Assembly: GCF_001672915.1 (NCBI RefSeq)
Contig: NZ_LZKR01000104.1
Coordinates: forward strand, 1-32,011
Length of the DNA stretch: 32,011 nt
Direction: 5' to 3'
Source: Mycobacterium sp. 1245805.9
Lineage (GTDB): Bacteria > Actinomycetota > Actinomycetes > Mycobacteriales > Mycobacteriaceae
Shown here: positions 7,124-14,163 of the stretch, piece after piece
Numbering within the stretch: position 1 is the first letter of the stretch
Layout of the letters: the number at the start of each line of letters is the position of its first letter
Position numbers and translations under genes: made by a program
The notes under the pieces: model-generated
The model's input: the letters and a program-made list of their open reading frames with translations, nothing else
Told to the model about the DNA's origin: nothing
The model's database searches: none

Positions 7124-7614
7124 GCCGAATCGGAACGTTCGCCGACGACGACATCTATGGCTGGGCCGCGAAGTCTCCGGACCTCGGCGGCGCGATCGCC
7201 AACTTCAGCCAGGCGGTCTACACCAAGAACCGGCTGCCGATGCGCACCCGCGAGCTGGCGCGGACCGTCATCGCCCACGACAACGAATGCACCGTGTGCA
7301 TGAACACCCGCGACGCCGACGGGCCCGCCGCCGGCGTCGACGAAGAGCTCTACGAGCACGCGCTCGAGTGGCGCACCTGGCCCGGCTACAGCGAGCAGGA
7401 GCGCCTGGCGGCCGAGTTCGCGCACCGTTTCGGCACCGAGCACACCAAGTTGCGCGACGACGAGGACTTCTGGGCCCGCGCCAACGAGCACTTCACCGAG
7501 GAGCTGCTCGCCGACCTCGCGATGTCCTGCGCGCTGTGGGTCGGGATGGGCCGGATGCTCCGCACCCTCGACATCGGCCAGGCCTGCAAGCTGACCCTGC
7601 CCAGCCGCGCGTAG
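7120..7614 (+). CDS. Carboxymuconolactone-decarboxylase/AhpD-like CxxC protein
   Basis: A 164-residue cytoplasmic protein of the CMD/AhpD superfamily. The key element is HDNECTVCMNTR with C57 and C60 in a CxxC pair, as in AhpD-type thiol peroxidases; the preceding RTRELARTVIAH segment is the usual helix before it. The ATG at 7120 overlaps the transporter stop (ATGA), proving tight coupling; longer in-frame upstream sequence belongs to the shadow of the transporter gene. It could protect against peroxides made by a flavin enzyme or act as a disulfide reductant for a neighbour. It is not present between Rv1877 and Rv1878 as I remember H37Rv, so it may be an insertion. Confidence 0.88.
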   Translation: MSRIGTFADDDIYGWAAKSPDLGGAIANFSQAVYTKNRLPMRTRELARTVIAHDNECTVCMNTRDADGPAAGVDEELYEHALEWRTWPGYSEQERLAAEFAHRFGTEHTKLRDDEDFWARANEHFTEELLADLAMSCALWVGMGRMLRTLDIGQACKLTLPSRA

Positions 7615-7658
7615 GCGCAGGCGGGCACAAACCGGCGCGTAACCCTGTTGCGCTACCT

Positions 7659-8549
7659 GTGAAGATTCGTTTCGGCGTGTCGCTGGGATTGGACACCGCC
7701 CCGGACCGGCTCGCCGGCATCGTCGATCACCTGGAGAGCAGCGGGGTGGACTCGCTGTGGTTCTCCGAGCTGGTCTACTCCCCGGCGGTCGATCCGGTGG
7801 TCGGCATGGCCTACGCGCTCGCCCGCACGACCCGGTTGAAGGTGGGCACGTCGGTGGCCGTGCTCCCGGGCCGGCACCCGGTGCTGGTGGCCAAGCAACT
7901 GGCGTCGCTGGCGGCCGTCGCCCCCAAGCGGGTCCTGCCCGTCTTCGGATTGCGTTCCGCGATACCGGCCGAGCGGGAGGTGTTCGTGGTGCCCGACGGC
8001 GAACGCGCGGCAGTATTCGACGAGGCGCTGCGAGTGCTGCGCGCGGCGCTGGTCGACGACGACACCAGCTTCAAGCCGTTTAAAGGCCGGTATTTCAGTG
8101 TGAGCGGCGCCGCGGTCGCGGCGCGGCCGGTGCCGCCGCTGGACATCTGGCTGGGCGGCTCGGCGCCGGCGGCGTTTCGGCGCATCGGCGCGCTGGCCGA
8201 CGGCTGGCTGGGCAGCTTCCTGACCCCGGCCGAGGCGCGCGCGGGGCGCGAGGCGATCGAACGGGCCGCGGCGGAAGCCGGCCGCCGCATCGAGCCCGAC
8301 CACTACGGCATTTCGTTGGCCGTGGCGGACGGCGAATTGTCCCCGGAGCTGGTGGCGGCGGCCCGGCGGCGTCGTCCCGAGCTCGATCCCGGCGAGCTGA
8401 TCGCCGCCGATTGGGATCGACTGCACCGCCAACTCGACGGCTACCTCGACGCCGGGCTGACGAAGTTCGTCATCCGGCCGGCGGGCAACGCGCCGCTGGA
8501 CGACTTCCTCGATCGGTTCGCCACCGAGTTGATCCCGCGCCAGAACTGA
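7659..8549 (+). CDS. LLM-family, probably F420-dependent oxidoreductase
   Basis: A 296-residue TIM-barrel enzyme of the luciferase-like monooxygenase family, probably using F420. It begins VKIRFGVSLGLDTAPDRLAGIVDHLESSGVDSLWFSELV and has LKVGTSVAVLPGRHPVLVAKQLASLAAVAPKRVLPVFG and PPLDIWLGGSAPAAFRRIGALADGWLGSFLTPAEA, all typical of mycobacterial F420-binding members. The GTG at 7659 gives the expected N-terminus right at strand one; no strong ribosome site is seen, so translation may depend on the upstream gene 44 bases away. The substrate is unknown. It sits directly before glnA3, 13 bases apart. Confidence 0.9.
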   Translation: MKIRFGVSLGLDTAPDRLAGIVDHLESSGVDSLWFSELVYSPAVDPVVGMAYALARTTRLKVGTSVAVLPGRHPVLVAKQLASLAAVAPKRVLPVFGLRSAIPAEREVFVVPDGERAAVFDEALRVLRAALVDDDTSFKPFKGRYFSVSGAAVAARPVPPLDIWLGGSAPAAFRRIGALADGWLGSFLTPAEARAGREAIERAAAEAGRRIEPDHYGISLAVADGELSPELVAAARRRRPELDPGELIAADWDRLHRQLDGYLDAGLTKFVIRPAGNAPLDDFLDRFATELIPRQN

Positions 8550-8562
8550 CCGGGTTGCCACA

Positions 8563-9924
8563 ATGGCTGCCATGACAGCCACCCCGCTCGCCGCCGCCGC
8601 GATCGCCCAGCTGGAGGGGGAAGGCGTCGACACGGTCATCGGCAGTGTCGTGAACCCCGCCGGTCTGACGCACGCCAAGACCGTCCCGATCCGGCGCACC
8701 AACACCTTCGCCGATCCCGGCCTGGGCGCCAGCCCCTCCTGGCACGGCTTCGCCATCGACCAGAGCGGCATCGCGTTCACCGACGACGTCGGGGTGGTCG
8801 GCGATCAGCGCCTGCGCATCGACCTGTCGGCCATGCGGATCGTCGGCGACGGGCTGGCCTGGGCGCCCGCCTCCTTTTTCGAGCAGGACGGCACACCCGT
8901 TCCGGCCTGCGCCCGGGGCACGCTGGGCCGAATCGAGACCGCGCTCGAAGAAGCCGGCCTCGAGGCCGTCGTCGGGCACGAGCTCGAGTTCCTCCTGGTC
9001 GAGCCCGCCGGCGGCCGGGTGCCCGCCGCGCTGTGGGCACAATACGGCCTCGCCGGCGTGCTCGAACACGAGGCGTTCATCCGCGACGTCAACGCCGCGG
9101 CGACGACGGCCGGCGTGGCGATCGAGCAGTTTCATCCCGAGTACGGGGCCAACCAGTTCGAGATCAGCTTGTCGCCGCTGGCGCCGGTGGCCGCCGCCGA
9201 CCAGCTCGCGGTGACCCGGCTCATCATCGGCCGGGCCGCCCGCCGTCAGGGCCTGCGCGTCAGCCTGTCCCCGGCGCCATTCGCCGGCAGCGTCGGATCC
9301 GGTGCGCACCAACACTTTTCGCTGACCGGCCCGGACGGTCCGCTGCTTTCCGACGGACCCGGGCGGGCGGGCATGACCGCGGCGGGGGAGAGCGCCGTCG
9401 CCGGGGTCATCGGTGGCCTGCCCGAAGCCCAGGGCATTCTCTGCGGATCCATCGTGTCCGGCCTGCGGATGCGGCCCGGGAACTGGGCCGGCGCCTACGC
9501 GTGCTGGGGGACCGAGAACCGGGAGGCGGCGGTGCGGTTCGTCAAGGGCGGGCCCGCGAACCCGCGCGGTGCCAACGTCGAAGTCAAGATCGTCGACCCG
9601 TCGGCCAACCCCTACCTGGCGACGGCGGCGATCCTCGGCCTGGCGCTCGACGGGATCAAGCGCCGGGCGCCGCTGCCGCCGGAAATCACCGTCGACCCGG
9701 CCAAGTTGTCCGACTCGGAACGCGCCGACGACGGCATCGTGCTCCTTCCGGAAGCCCAGGCGGAAGCCATTGCCGCGCTTGACGGTTCGGCGTTGCTGCG
9801 GGGCATCCTGGGCGACGCCGCGGTCGACATGGTGGTCGCGGTCCGCAGCCTCGAGCATCAGCGCTACGGCGACCTCGATGCGGAGCAACTGGCGGACAAG
9901 TTCCGGATGGCCTGGAGCCTGTGA
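8563..9924 (+). CDS. glnA3: GlnA3, glutamine-synthetase-like gamma-glutamyl ligase
   Basis: A 453-residue class-I glutamine synthetase homologue. Active-site elements are kept: GHELEF (E140, E142), QFHPEYGANQFE (E200), GSGAHQHFSL (H249), LRMRPGNW with ENREAAVRF (R320) and NVEVKIVDPSANPYLA (E340). The tyrosine adenylylation motif of true GlnA (NLYDLPP) is absent. Streptomyces GlnA3 and relatives ligate glutamate to polyamines, and I recall spermine glutamylation reported for the M. tuberculosis enzyme, so an ATP-dependent gamma-glutamyl-amine ligase is more likely than glutamine synthesis. The start could be 8563 or 8572. The stop overlaps the next start (GTGA). Matches Rv1878. Confidence 0.93.
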   Translation: MAAMTATPLAAAAIAQLEGEGVDTVIGSVVNPAGLTHAKTVPIRRTNTFADPGLGASPSWHGFAIDQSGIAFTDDVGVVGDQRLRIDLSAMRIVGDGLAWAPASFFEQDGTPVPACARGTLGRIETALEEAGLEAVVGHELEFLLVEPAGGRVPAALWAQYGLAGVLEHEAFIRDVNAAATTAGVAIEQFHPEYGANQFEISLSPLAPVAAADQLAVTRLIIGRAARRQGLRVSLSPAPFAGSVGSGAHQHFSLTGPDGPLLSDGPGRAGMTAAGESAVAGVIGGLPEAQGILCGSIVSGLRMRPGNWAGAYACWGTENREAAVRFVKGGPANPRGANVEVKIVDPSANPYLATAAILGLALDGIKRRAPLPPEITVDPAKLSDSERADDGIVLLPEAQAEAIAALDGSALLRGILGDAAVDMVVAVRSLEHQRYGDLDAEQLADKFRMAWSL

Positions 9925-11030
9925 ACGCCCTGGCGGAGCACGTCGATCAGGTCACGCTGATCGACCAGCACGTCCACGGGTCCTGGTTGACGGCGGGGGA
10001 TCGGGCGCGGTTCGAGAACGCCCTGAACGAGGCCAACACCGAACCGCTCGCCGACTCCGGTTTCGACTCCCAGCTCGGCTTCGCCGTGCGCGCCCACTGC
10101 GCCCCGATCCTCGGGCTGCCCAAACACGTTGACCCGCAAGCTTACTGGGAACGACGTCGGCAGCACAGCGAGGCCGACCTGGCGCGGCTGTTCCTGCCGG
10201 CCGCCAACGTCAGCGACTGGCTCGTCGACACCGGAATCGGCGCAGGCGACACGGCCGGCACCGCCGAGATGGCCGAGCGGTCGGGCAACCGCGCGCACGA
10301 GGTCGTCCGGCTCGAGCAGGTGGCCGAGCAGGCGGCGCGGGCGCCGGGCGCCTACGCCGGGGCCTTCGAGGAGATCCTGCATCGGCGCGCGGCCACCGCC
10401 GTCGGCACCAAGTCCATCCTGGCCTACCGCGGCGGGTTCGATGGCGACCTGAGCGAACCGTCGGCCGCCCAGGTCGCCGAGGCGGCGGCCCGGTGGCGGG
10501 ACAGCGGCGGCACCCGGCTGACCGATCGCGTGCTGCTGCGTTTCGGGCTGCACCACGCGTTGCGGCTCGGCAAGCCCCTGCAATTCCACGTCGGCTTCGG
10601 CGACCGGGACTGCGACCTGCACAAGGGCAATCCATTGCTGCTGCTCGATTTCCTGCGGCAAGCGCATCTGTTCAAGCCCACGCCGATCGTCCTGTTGCAC
10701 TGCTACCCCTACGAGCGCGAGGCCGGATACCTGGCGCAGGCCTTCAACCACGTCTACGTCGACGGCGGGCTGAGCGTGAACTATCTGGGGGCGCGCGCAC
10801 CGTCGTTCATCGCCCGGCTGCTGGAAATGGCGCCCTTCCGAAGGATCCTGTACTCGTCGGACGGGTACGGCCCCGCGGAGTTGCATTTTCTCGGTGCGGC
10901 CTTGTGGCGCAAGGGTATTCATCGCGTGTTGAGCGGATTCGTCGCCGACGGAGACTGGAGCGAGGACGACGCCATCCGGGTGGTCGACCTCATCGCCCGC
11001 GGCAACGCAGCCCGCATCTACCGCGTTTGA
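9921..11030 (+). CDS. Amidohydrolase-2 family metal hydrolase (Rv1879-like), GlnA3 partner
   Basis: A 369-residue TIM-barrel metal-dependent hydrolase. Metal-site residues are visible: H17 and H19 in DQHVHG, a possible carbamylated K164 in VGTKSILAYRGG, H223 in LQFHVGFGD, H260 in LLHCYPY and D314 in YSSDGYG. The GTG start overlaps the glnA3 stop by four bases, so the two proteins are translationally coupled. This amidohydrolase plus a GS domain is exactly the pair fused in the fungal developmental protein FluG. A plausible role is hydrolysis of an amide formed by GlnA3 or of its precursor; this is inference. Matches Rv1879 by position. Confidence 0.9.
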   Translation: MNALAEHVDQVTLIDQHVHGSWLTAGDRARFENALNEANTEPLADSGFDSQLGFAVRAHCAPILGLPKHVDPQAYWERRRQHSEADLARLFLPAANVSDWLVDTGIGAGDTAGTAEMAERSGNRAHEVVRLEQVAEQAARAPGAYAGAFEEILHRRAATAVGTKSILAYRGGFDGDLSEPSAAQVAEAAARWRDSGGTRLTDRVLLRFGLHHALRLGKPLQFHVGFGDRDCDLHKGNPLLLLDFLRQAHLFKPTPIVLLHCYPYEREAGYLAQAFNHVYVDGGLSVNYLGARAPSFIARLLEMAPFRRILYSSDGYGPAELHFLGAALWRKGIHRVLSGFVADGDWSEDDAIRVVDLIARGNAARIYRV

Positions 11031-11060
11031 CGCCCGGTAGCACCGGGGTACCCGGGCGTA

Positions 11061-11894
11061 ATGGCGACCATGGGGGACGTCTTGGAGTGGGCCCGCAACC
11101 AGGTGGTGTCGCGGGTCCCGAAAGCCGACCTGGATCAGCGCGACCCCGACTACATCCGCGACCAGCTTCCAGGAACCTGGCTGCTGGCGTCGCTGTATTT
11201 CCGCGCGGACGTGCGCGGCCTGGACCGGATTCCGGCCGACGGGCCGGTGCTGCTGGTCGGCAACCACAGCGGCGGCAACGTCCCCCCGGACACGTTCGTG
11301 TTCACGCTGGCGTTCTGCTCGTACTTCGGCGTCGAGCGGCCCTTCTACCAGTTGGCCCACAACCTCGTCGTCTCCGCGCCGCCGCTGGGCTGGCTGCGCA
11401 AGTTCGGCACCGTCGCCGCCAACCCCGAAAACGCCCGCCTGGCACTGGATTCCGGCGCGGCGCTGCTGGTCTATCCGGGCGGGGACTACGAAGTGTTCCG
11501 CCCGTCGTGGGAGCGCCACAAGGTCGACTTCGGCGGGCGCAAGGGCTACGTGCGGCTGGCCCGGGAGGCCGGCGTGCCGATCGTCCCCGTCGCCAGCGTC
11601 GGCGGGCAGGAGAGCGCGCTGTTCCTCAACCGCGGACAGTGGCTGGCCAAGCTGCTGATGGCGGACAAGTTGCTGCGGCTCAAGAGCATCCCGATATCGC
11701 TGGCCCTGCCGTGGGGCCTCAACATCAGCGACCTCGCGGGCCACATTCCGCTGCCGACGAAGATCGTCATCGAGGTGCAACACCCGATCGACGTCGACGG
11801 GGATGACCAGGCCGTGCACGACAAGGTGATGGCCAGCCTGCAGGGCGGCGTCGACCGCCTGGCAGCCGAGCGTCGATTCCCGGTGATCGGCTGA
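11061..11894 (+). CDS. PlsC/DGAT-like acyltransferase
   Basis: A 277-residue lysophospholipid-acyltransferase-type protein. NHSGGNVPPDTF (N68-H69 and D77) is the HxxxxD-type catalytic block in the longer-spaced form seen in the mycobacterial Rv1920 group, and LLVYPGGDYEVFRPSW (136-150) is the substrate-binding block with the conserved PGG and E. The stretch AREAGVPIVPVASVGGQ is block IV. One or two hydrophobic stretches (about 38-48 and 205-225) suggest membrane association. It likely transfers an acyl chain to a glycerolipid or another lipid. It follows the amidohydrolase by 30 bases and its TGA overlaps the next ATG. Confidence 0.88.
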   Translation: MATMGDVLEWARNQVVSRVPKADLDQRDPDYIRDQLPGTWLLASLYFRADVRGLDRIPADGPVLLVGNHSGGNVPPDTFVFTLAFCSYFGVERPFYQLAHNLVVSAPPLGWLRKFGTVAANPENARLALDSGAALLVYPGGDYEVFRPSWERHKVDFGGRKGYVRLAREAGVPIVPVASVGGQESALFLNRGQWLAKLLMADKLLRLKSIPISLALPWGLNISDLAGHIPLPTKIVIEVQHPIDVDGDDQAVHDKVMASLQGGVDRLAAERRFPVIG

Positions 11895-12328
11895 TGCGCG
11901 TCGAACGCCGCTGTGTGATCAACGCCGACCGCGACGCGGTCTGGAAGATCGTCAGCGACCCGGACTGCTACCCGTCGTTCATGACCAGCCTCGAGCGCTG
12001 GGAGTCGTCGAACGACATCGAACGCGGCCTGGGCGCGCGCTACACCGTGCACTGGAAGATCGGCTCGGTGCCGGTCGGGGGCGTGATCGAGGTGGTCGAG
12101 TTCGACGACCTCCGCGACGTCGCGTGGGTGGGGATCACCGGGGTCAACCTGCGTGGGCGCATCCGGCTGCGCGACGCCGCCGACGGCAAGACGAAGGTGA
12201 CATTCCGGCTGTCCTACCAGGCGCCCGGCGGTCTGATCGGCTACATCGCCGACCGGATCGCCGTGCGACAGGTCGGCCGCAACCTGTCCGAAACCCTGAA
12301 GTGCCTCAAGCGCCTGGCCGAGACCTAG
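11894..12328 (+). CDS. SRPBCC/polyketide-cyclase-like lipid-binding protein
   Basis: A 144-residue START-like fold protein: MRVERRCVINADRDAVWKIVSDPDCYPSFM is the typical first strand and helices, VVEFDDLRDVAWVGITGVNLRGRIRLRD the central sheet and the C-terminal helix is VGRNLSETLKCLKRLAE. Such proteins bind hydrophobic ligands such as lipids, quinones or polyketides. Translational coupling to the acyltransferase (shared base in TGATG) suggests they act on the same lipid. No catalytic residues can be named. It is the last gene of the plus-strand run and is followed by a strong inverted repeat. Confidence 0.85.
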   Translation: MRVERRCVINADRDAVWKIVSDPDCYPSFMTSLERWESSNDIERGLGARYTVHWKIGSVPVGGVIEVVEFDDLRDVAWVGITGVNLRGRIRLRDAADGKTKVTFRLSYQAPGGLIGYIADRIAVRQVGRNLSETLKCLKRLAET

Positions 12329-12338
12329 CCGTTCCACC

Positions 12339-12398
12339 GCGAGCAGACCCAAAATCGCCCAATTCTGGCGCCTAGCAAGCGATTTTGCGTCTGCTCGC
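12339..12398. terminator. 20-bp inverted repeat between convergent genes, likely bidirectional terminator or repeat element
   Basis: The arms 12339-12358 and 12379-12398 are reverse complements at 19 of 20 positions (left GCGAGCAGACCCAAAATCGC), with a 20-base loop. The element sits between the 3' ends of the plus-strand SRPBCC gene and the minus-strand methyltransferase gene, the right place for a two-way transcription stop. I recall very similar GCGAGCAGACGCAAAATCGC segments between genes in other mycobacteria, so it is probably a dispersed family. There is no classic U-tract. Confidence 0.75.
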
Positions 12399-12487
12399 GC
12401 CGGCCAGCGGGCCCTAAAGCGGAATGAACCGCCGCAGCTTCCCGCTGCCCCGATGGCGCCGCGACAACGGCATCACTGCATGCGCGG

Positions 12488-13210
12488 TCAGCCGGCCTCG
12501 CGCAGACCGAAGTGCACGGTCGCGAACCCGCTGCTCAGTGAGACGTAGCGGGCGTCGACGAAGCCCGATTCCCGCATCGTCTGGGTCAGCCCGTCCCGCG
12601 ACAGCCAGGTGCGGATCGAATCGGAGGTGTAGTGGTGGGCGTCGCGGTGCCAGGCCACGGCCCAACCCAGCGCCGGCATCAGCACGAAGTAGAGCACGTC
12701 GTGCAGGAGCGTCAGCATCTTCGAGTTGGGCTTGCTGAAATCGAGGACCATCAACCGGCCGCCGGGCCGCAGGACGCGCCGGAATTCGCGCAGCGCCCGG
12801 CCGCGGTCCGCGACGTTGCGCAGCCCGAAGCTGATCGTGACCACGTCGAACGACGCGTCCGGGAAGCGCAGGTCCGTGGCGTCGCCCTCCTGGAAGTCGA
12901 CGCGGCCGAGGTGTCGGCCCCGCGCGACGGCGAGCATCGCCGCGCAGGAGTCGACCCCGACGACCCTGCCTTCCGGCCCGACCGCCGCCTCCTCCAGGAA
13001 CGCCAGGTCACCGGTCCCGGTCGCGACGTCGAGCACTCGTTCGCCCGGCCGCAGGGCGCACAGCTCCATGGCCTGCCGCTTCCACAACCGATGCAGCCCG
13101 AGGGTCCACAGATCGGTCATCACGTTGTAGCGCGAAGCCAGCGCGGAGAACAGCTCCGTGACATAGCTGCTCTTCGCCTCGTCGGACTCGTTCCACCGCC
13201 GGGTGATCAT
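12488..13210 (-). CDS. UbiE/MenG-type SAM-dependent methyltransferase
   Basis: A 240-residue class-I methyltransferase closely resembling UbiE/MenG, the C-methyltransferase of the last menaquinone step. It has SAM motif I VLDVATGTGDLA (59-70), GVDSCAAMLAVAR (85-97), the UbiE signatures TISFGLRNVADRGRALREFRRVLRPGG (125-151) and VLDFSKPNSKML (155-166), and the C-terminal HYTSDSIRTW. The ATG at 13210 gives the N-terminus MITRRWNESDEAKSSYVTELFSALASRYNVMTD, matching family starts; a longer frame upstream is not supported. H37Rv has its menG-like gene elsewhere, so this may be a second copy acting on another quinone or polyketide. Confidence 0.88.
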   Translation of the reverse strand: MITRRWNESDEAKSSYVTELFSALASRYNVMTDLWTLGLHRLWKRQAMELCALRPGERVLDVATGTGDLAFLEEAAVGPEGRVVGVDSCAAMLAVARGRHLGRVDFQEGDATDLRFPDASFDVVTISFGLRNVADRGRALREFRRVLRPGGRLMVLDFSKPNSKMLTLLHDVLYFVLMPALGWAVAWHRDAHHYTSDSIRTWLSRDGLTQTMRESGFVDARYVSLSSGFATVHFGLREAG

Positions 13211-13353
13211 CGGATCCGTGCACCCCTTCCGATCGAGGGTCCGGTGCGTTCGCGCTGGGCGATCGGCGTTGCCGACGCCATCATGCCTGTCTAACATGTG
13301 TTGAATAGGCTTGACTACCGGTAGGAGCCGGCCACGATCCGAAGGCATCCGCC

Positions 13354-13557
13354 ATGCTGCATTTACTGCCCAAATTCCACCCGCAATCCGATCCTCCGGC
13401 GCCGGACGCCGAGGCCCATCACCACTGGCCGGGCGCGGCGGTTGTCGCGGCGATCGGGCACATTCACCTCGGGCTGCCCGAGCCGCGGACCTACCCGCTG
13501 CACGAGCGCAGTTTTCTCGAGGACGAGCTGATGTCCCGCCTGATGGAGCACCTCTGA
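13354..13557 (+). CDS. Small hypothetical protein (67 aa)
   Basis: A 67-residue frame beginning MLHLLPKFHPQSDPPAPDAE, with a His-rich segment HHHW, a short hydrophobic stretch GAAVVAAIGHIHLGL and a charged end ERSFLEDELMSRLMEHL. Its composition is balanced and not the Arg/Pro-heavy pattern of shadow frames here, and AAGG lies 12 bases before the ATG. It is in a 430-base gap between the divergent methyltransferase and the LEH-like gene, with no competing gene. I do not recognise it and assign no function. Confidence 0.45.
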   Translation: MLHLLPKFHPQSDPPAPDAEAHHHWPGAAVVAAIGHIHLGLPEPRTYPLHERSFLEDELMSRLMEHL

Positions 13558-13640
13558 CGGGTGCCGCGCCTAACACCTACCACGCGACGAGTCATTCGGC
13601 GCGGTAACCATTTTCGACGGTCCCGCTAAGAACACCGTCC

Positions 13641-14099
13641 TCAGACCAAGGCCGACGCGTCGAAAATCCAGCTGGTGTCGGCGGTCGCCAGATTCTCGAA
13701 GTGGTTGGGCGGCGCGAAGCCGACGAGGCTTTGCATGTCCCAATAGTCCTTCCACACGGTGATCTTGCCGTTCTCGACCTTGTGGACGGTGACGAACCTG
13801 AGCACGCCCCGCTCGCCCGACGCGAAAGTCCAAGTCTCCGAATGCTCGTAGATGACGTCGGAGCCGTTGGACACCAGCACGCCGTCGTGGTTCTCGTAGC
13901 CCGCGAGCGGCTCGAGCCCGATCTTGAGCCGTTTCACGATGTCGTCCGGGCCGCGCGCCGCCAACGCGGGCACCGGCATGTCGACGTAGAGGCAGTCATC
14001 GGCCAGGAAAGTCTTGACCGCATCCCAATCGCGTCGCGACAGAGCCTGCCACATCCCGATGACGACATCCTCGACCGCGAGCTCAGAAACCTCTGTCAT
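13641..14099 (-). CDS. SnoaL/limonene-epoxide-hydrolase-fold protein with altered active site
   Basis: A 152-residue cone-fold (NTF2-like) protein. The N-terminus VEDVVIGMWQALSRRDWDAVKTFLADDCLYVDMPVP and the end VHKVENGKITVWKDYWDMQSL align with limonene-1,2-epoxide hydrolases such as EphG. In that family the site is Tyr, Asn, Arg, Asp and Asp. Here Y38 is kept, Asn reads D40, the Arg-x-Asp pair reads H86-x-E88, and the final Asp of the WRDYFD motif is kept in WKDYWD (116-121). It may therefore be a changed hydrolase, an isomerase or a binding protein. It stands alone, divergent from the dienelactone hydrolase. Confidence 0.8.
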   Translation of the reverse strand: MTEVSELAVEDVVIGMWQALSRRDWDAVKTFLADDCLYVDMPVPALAARGPDDIVKRLKIGLEPLAGYENHDGVLVSNGSDVIYEHSETWTFASGERGVLRFVTVHKVENGKITVWKDYWDMQSLVGFAPPNHFENLATADTSWIFDASALV

Positions 14100-14163
14100 A
14101 GCGGCAAATAAAACCGGGTTACCGGACAGGTGTCAACCATCGGCTTTCGACATACTCGCCAGG

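Noticed and set aside
9864..11819. A 651-codon open frame on the minus strand opposite the amidohydrolase and acyltransferase
   Set aside because: Its composition is that of a shadow frame and both plus-strand genes have catalytic motifs and coupled starts.
12488..13576. A 362-residue version of the methyltransferase
   Set aside because: The first 122 residues are Arg/Pro-rich, overlap the small plus-strand gene and lie upstream of a normal UbiE start at 13210.
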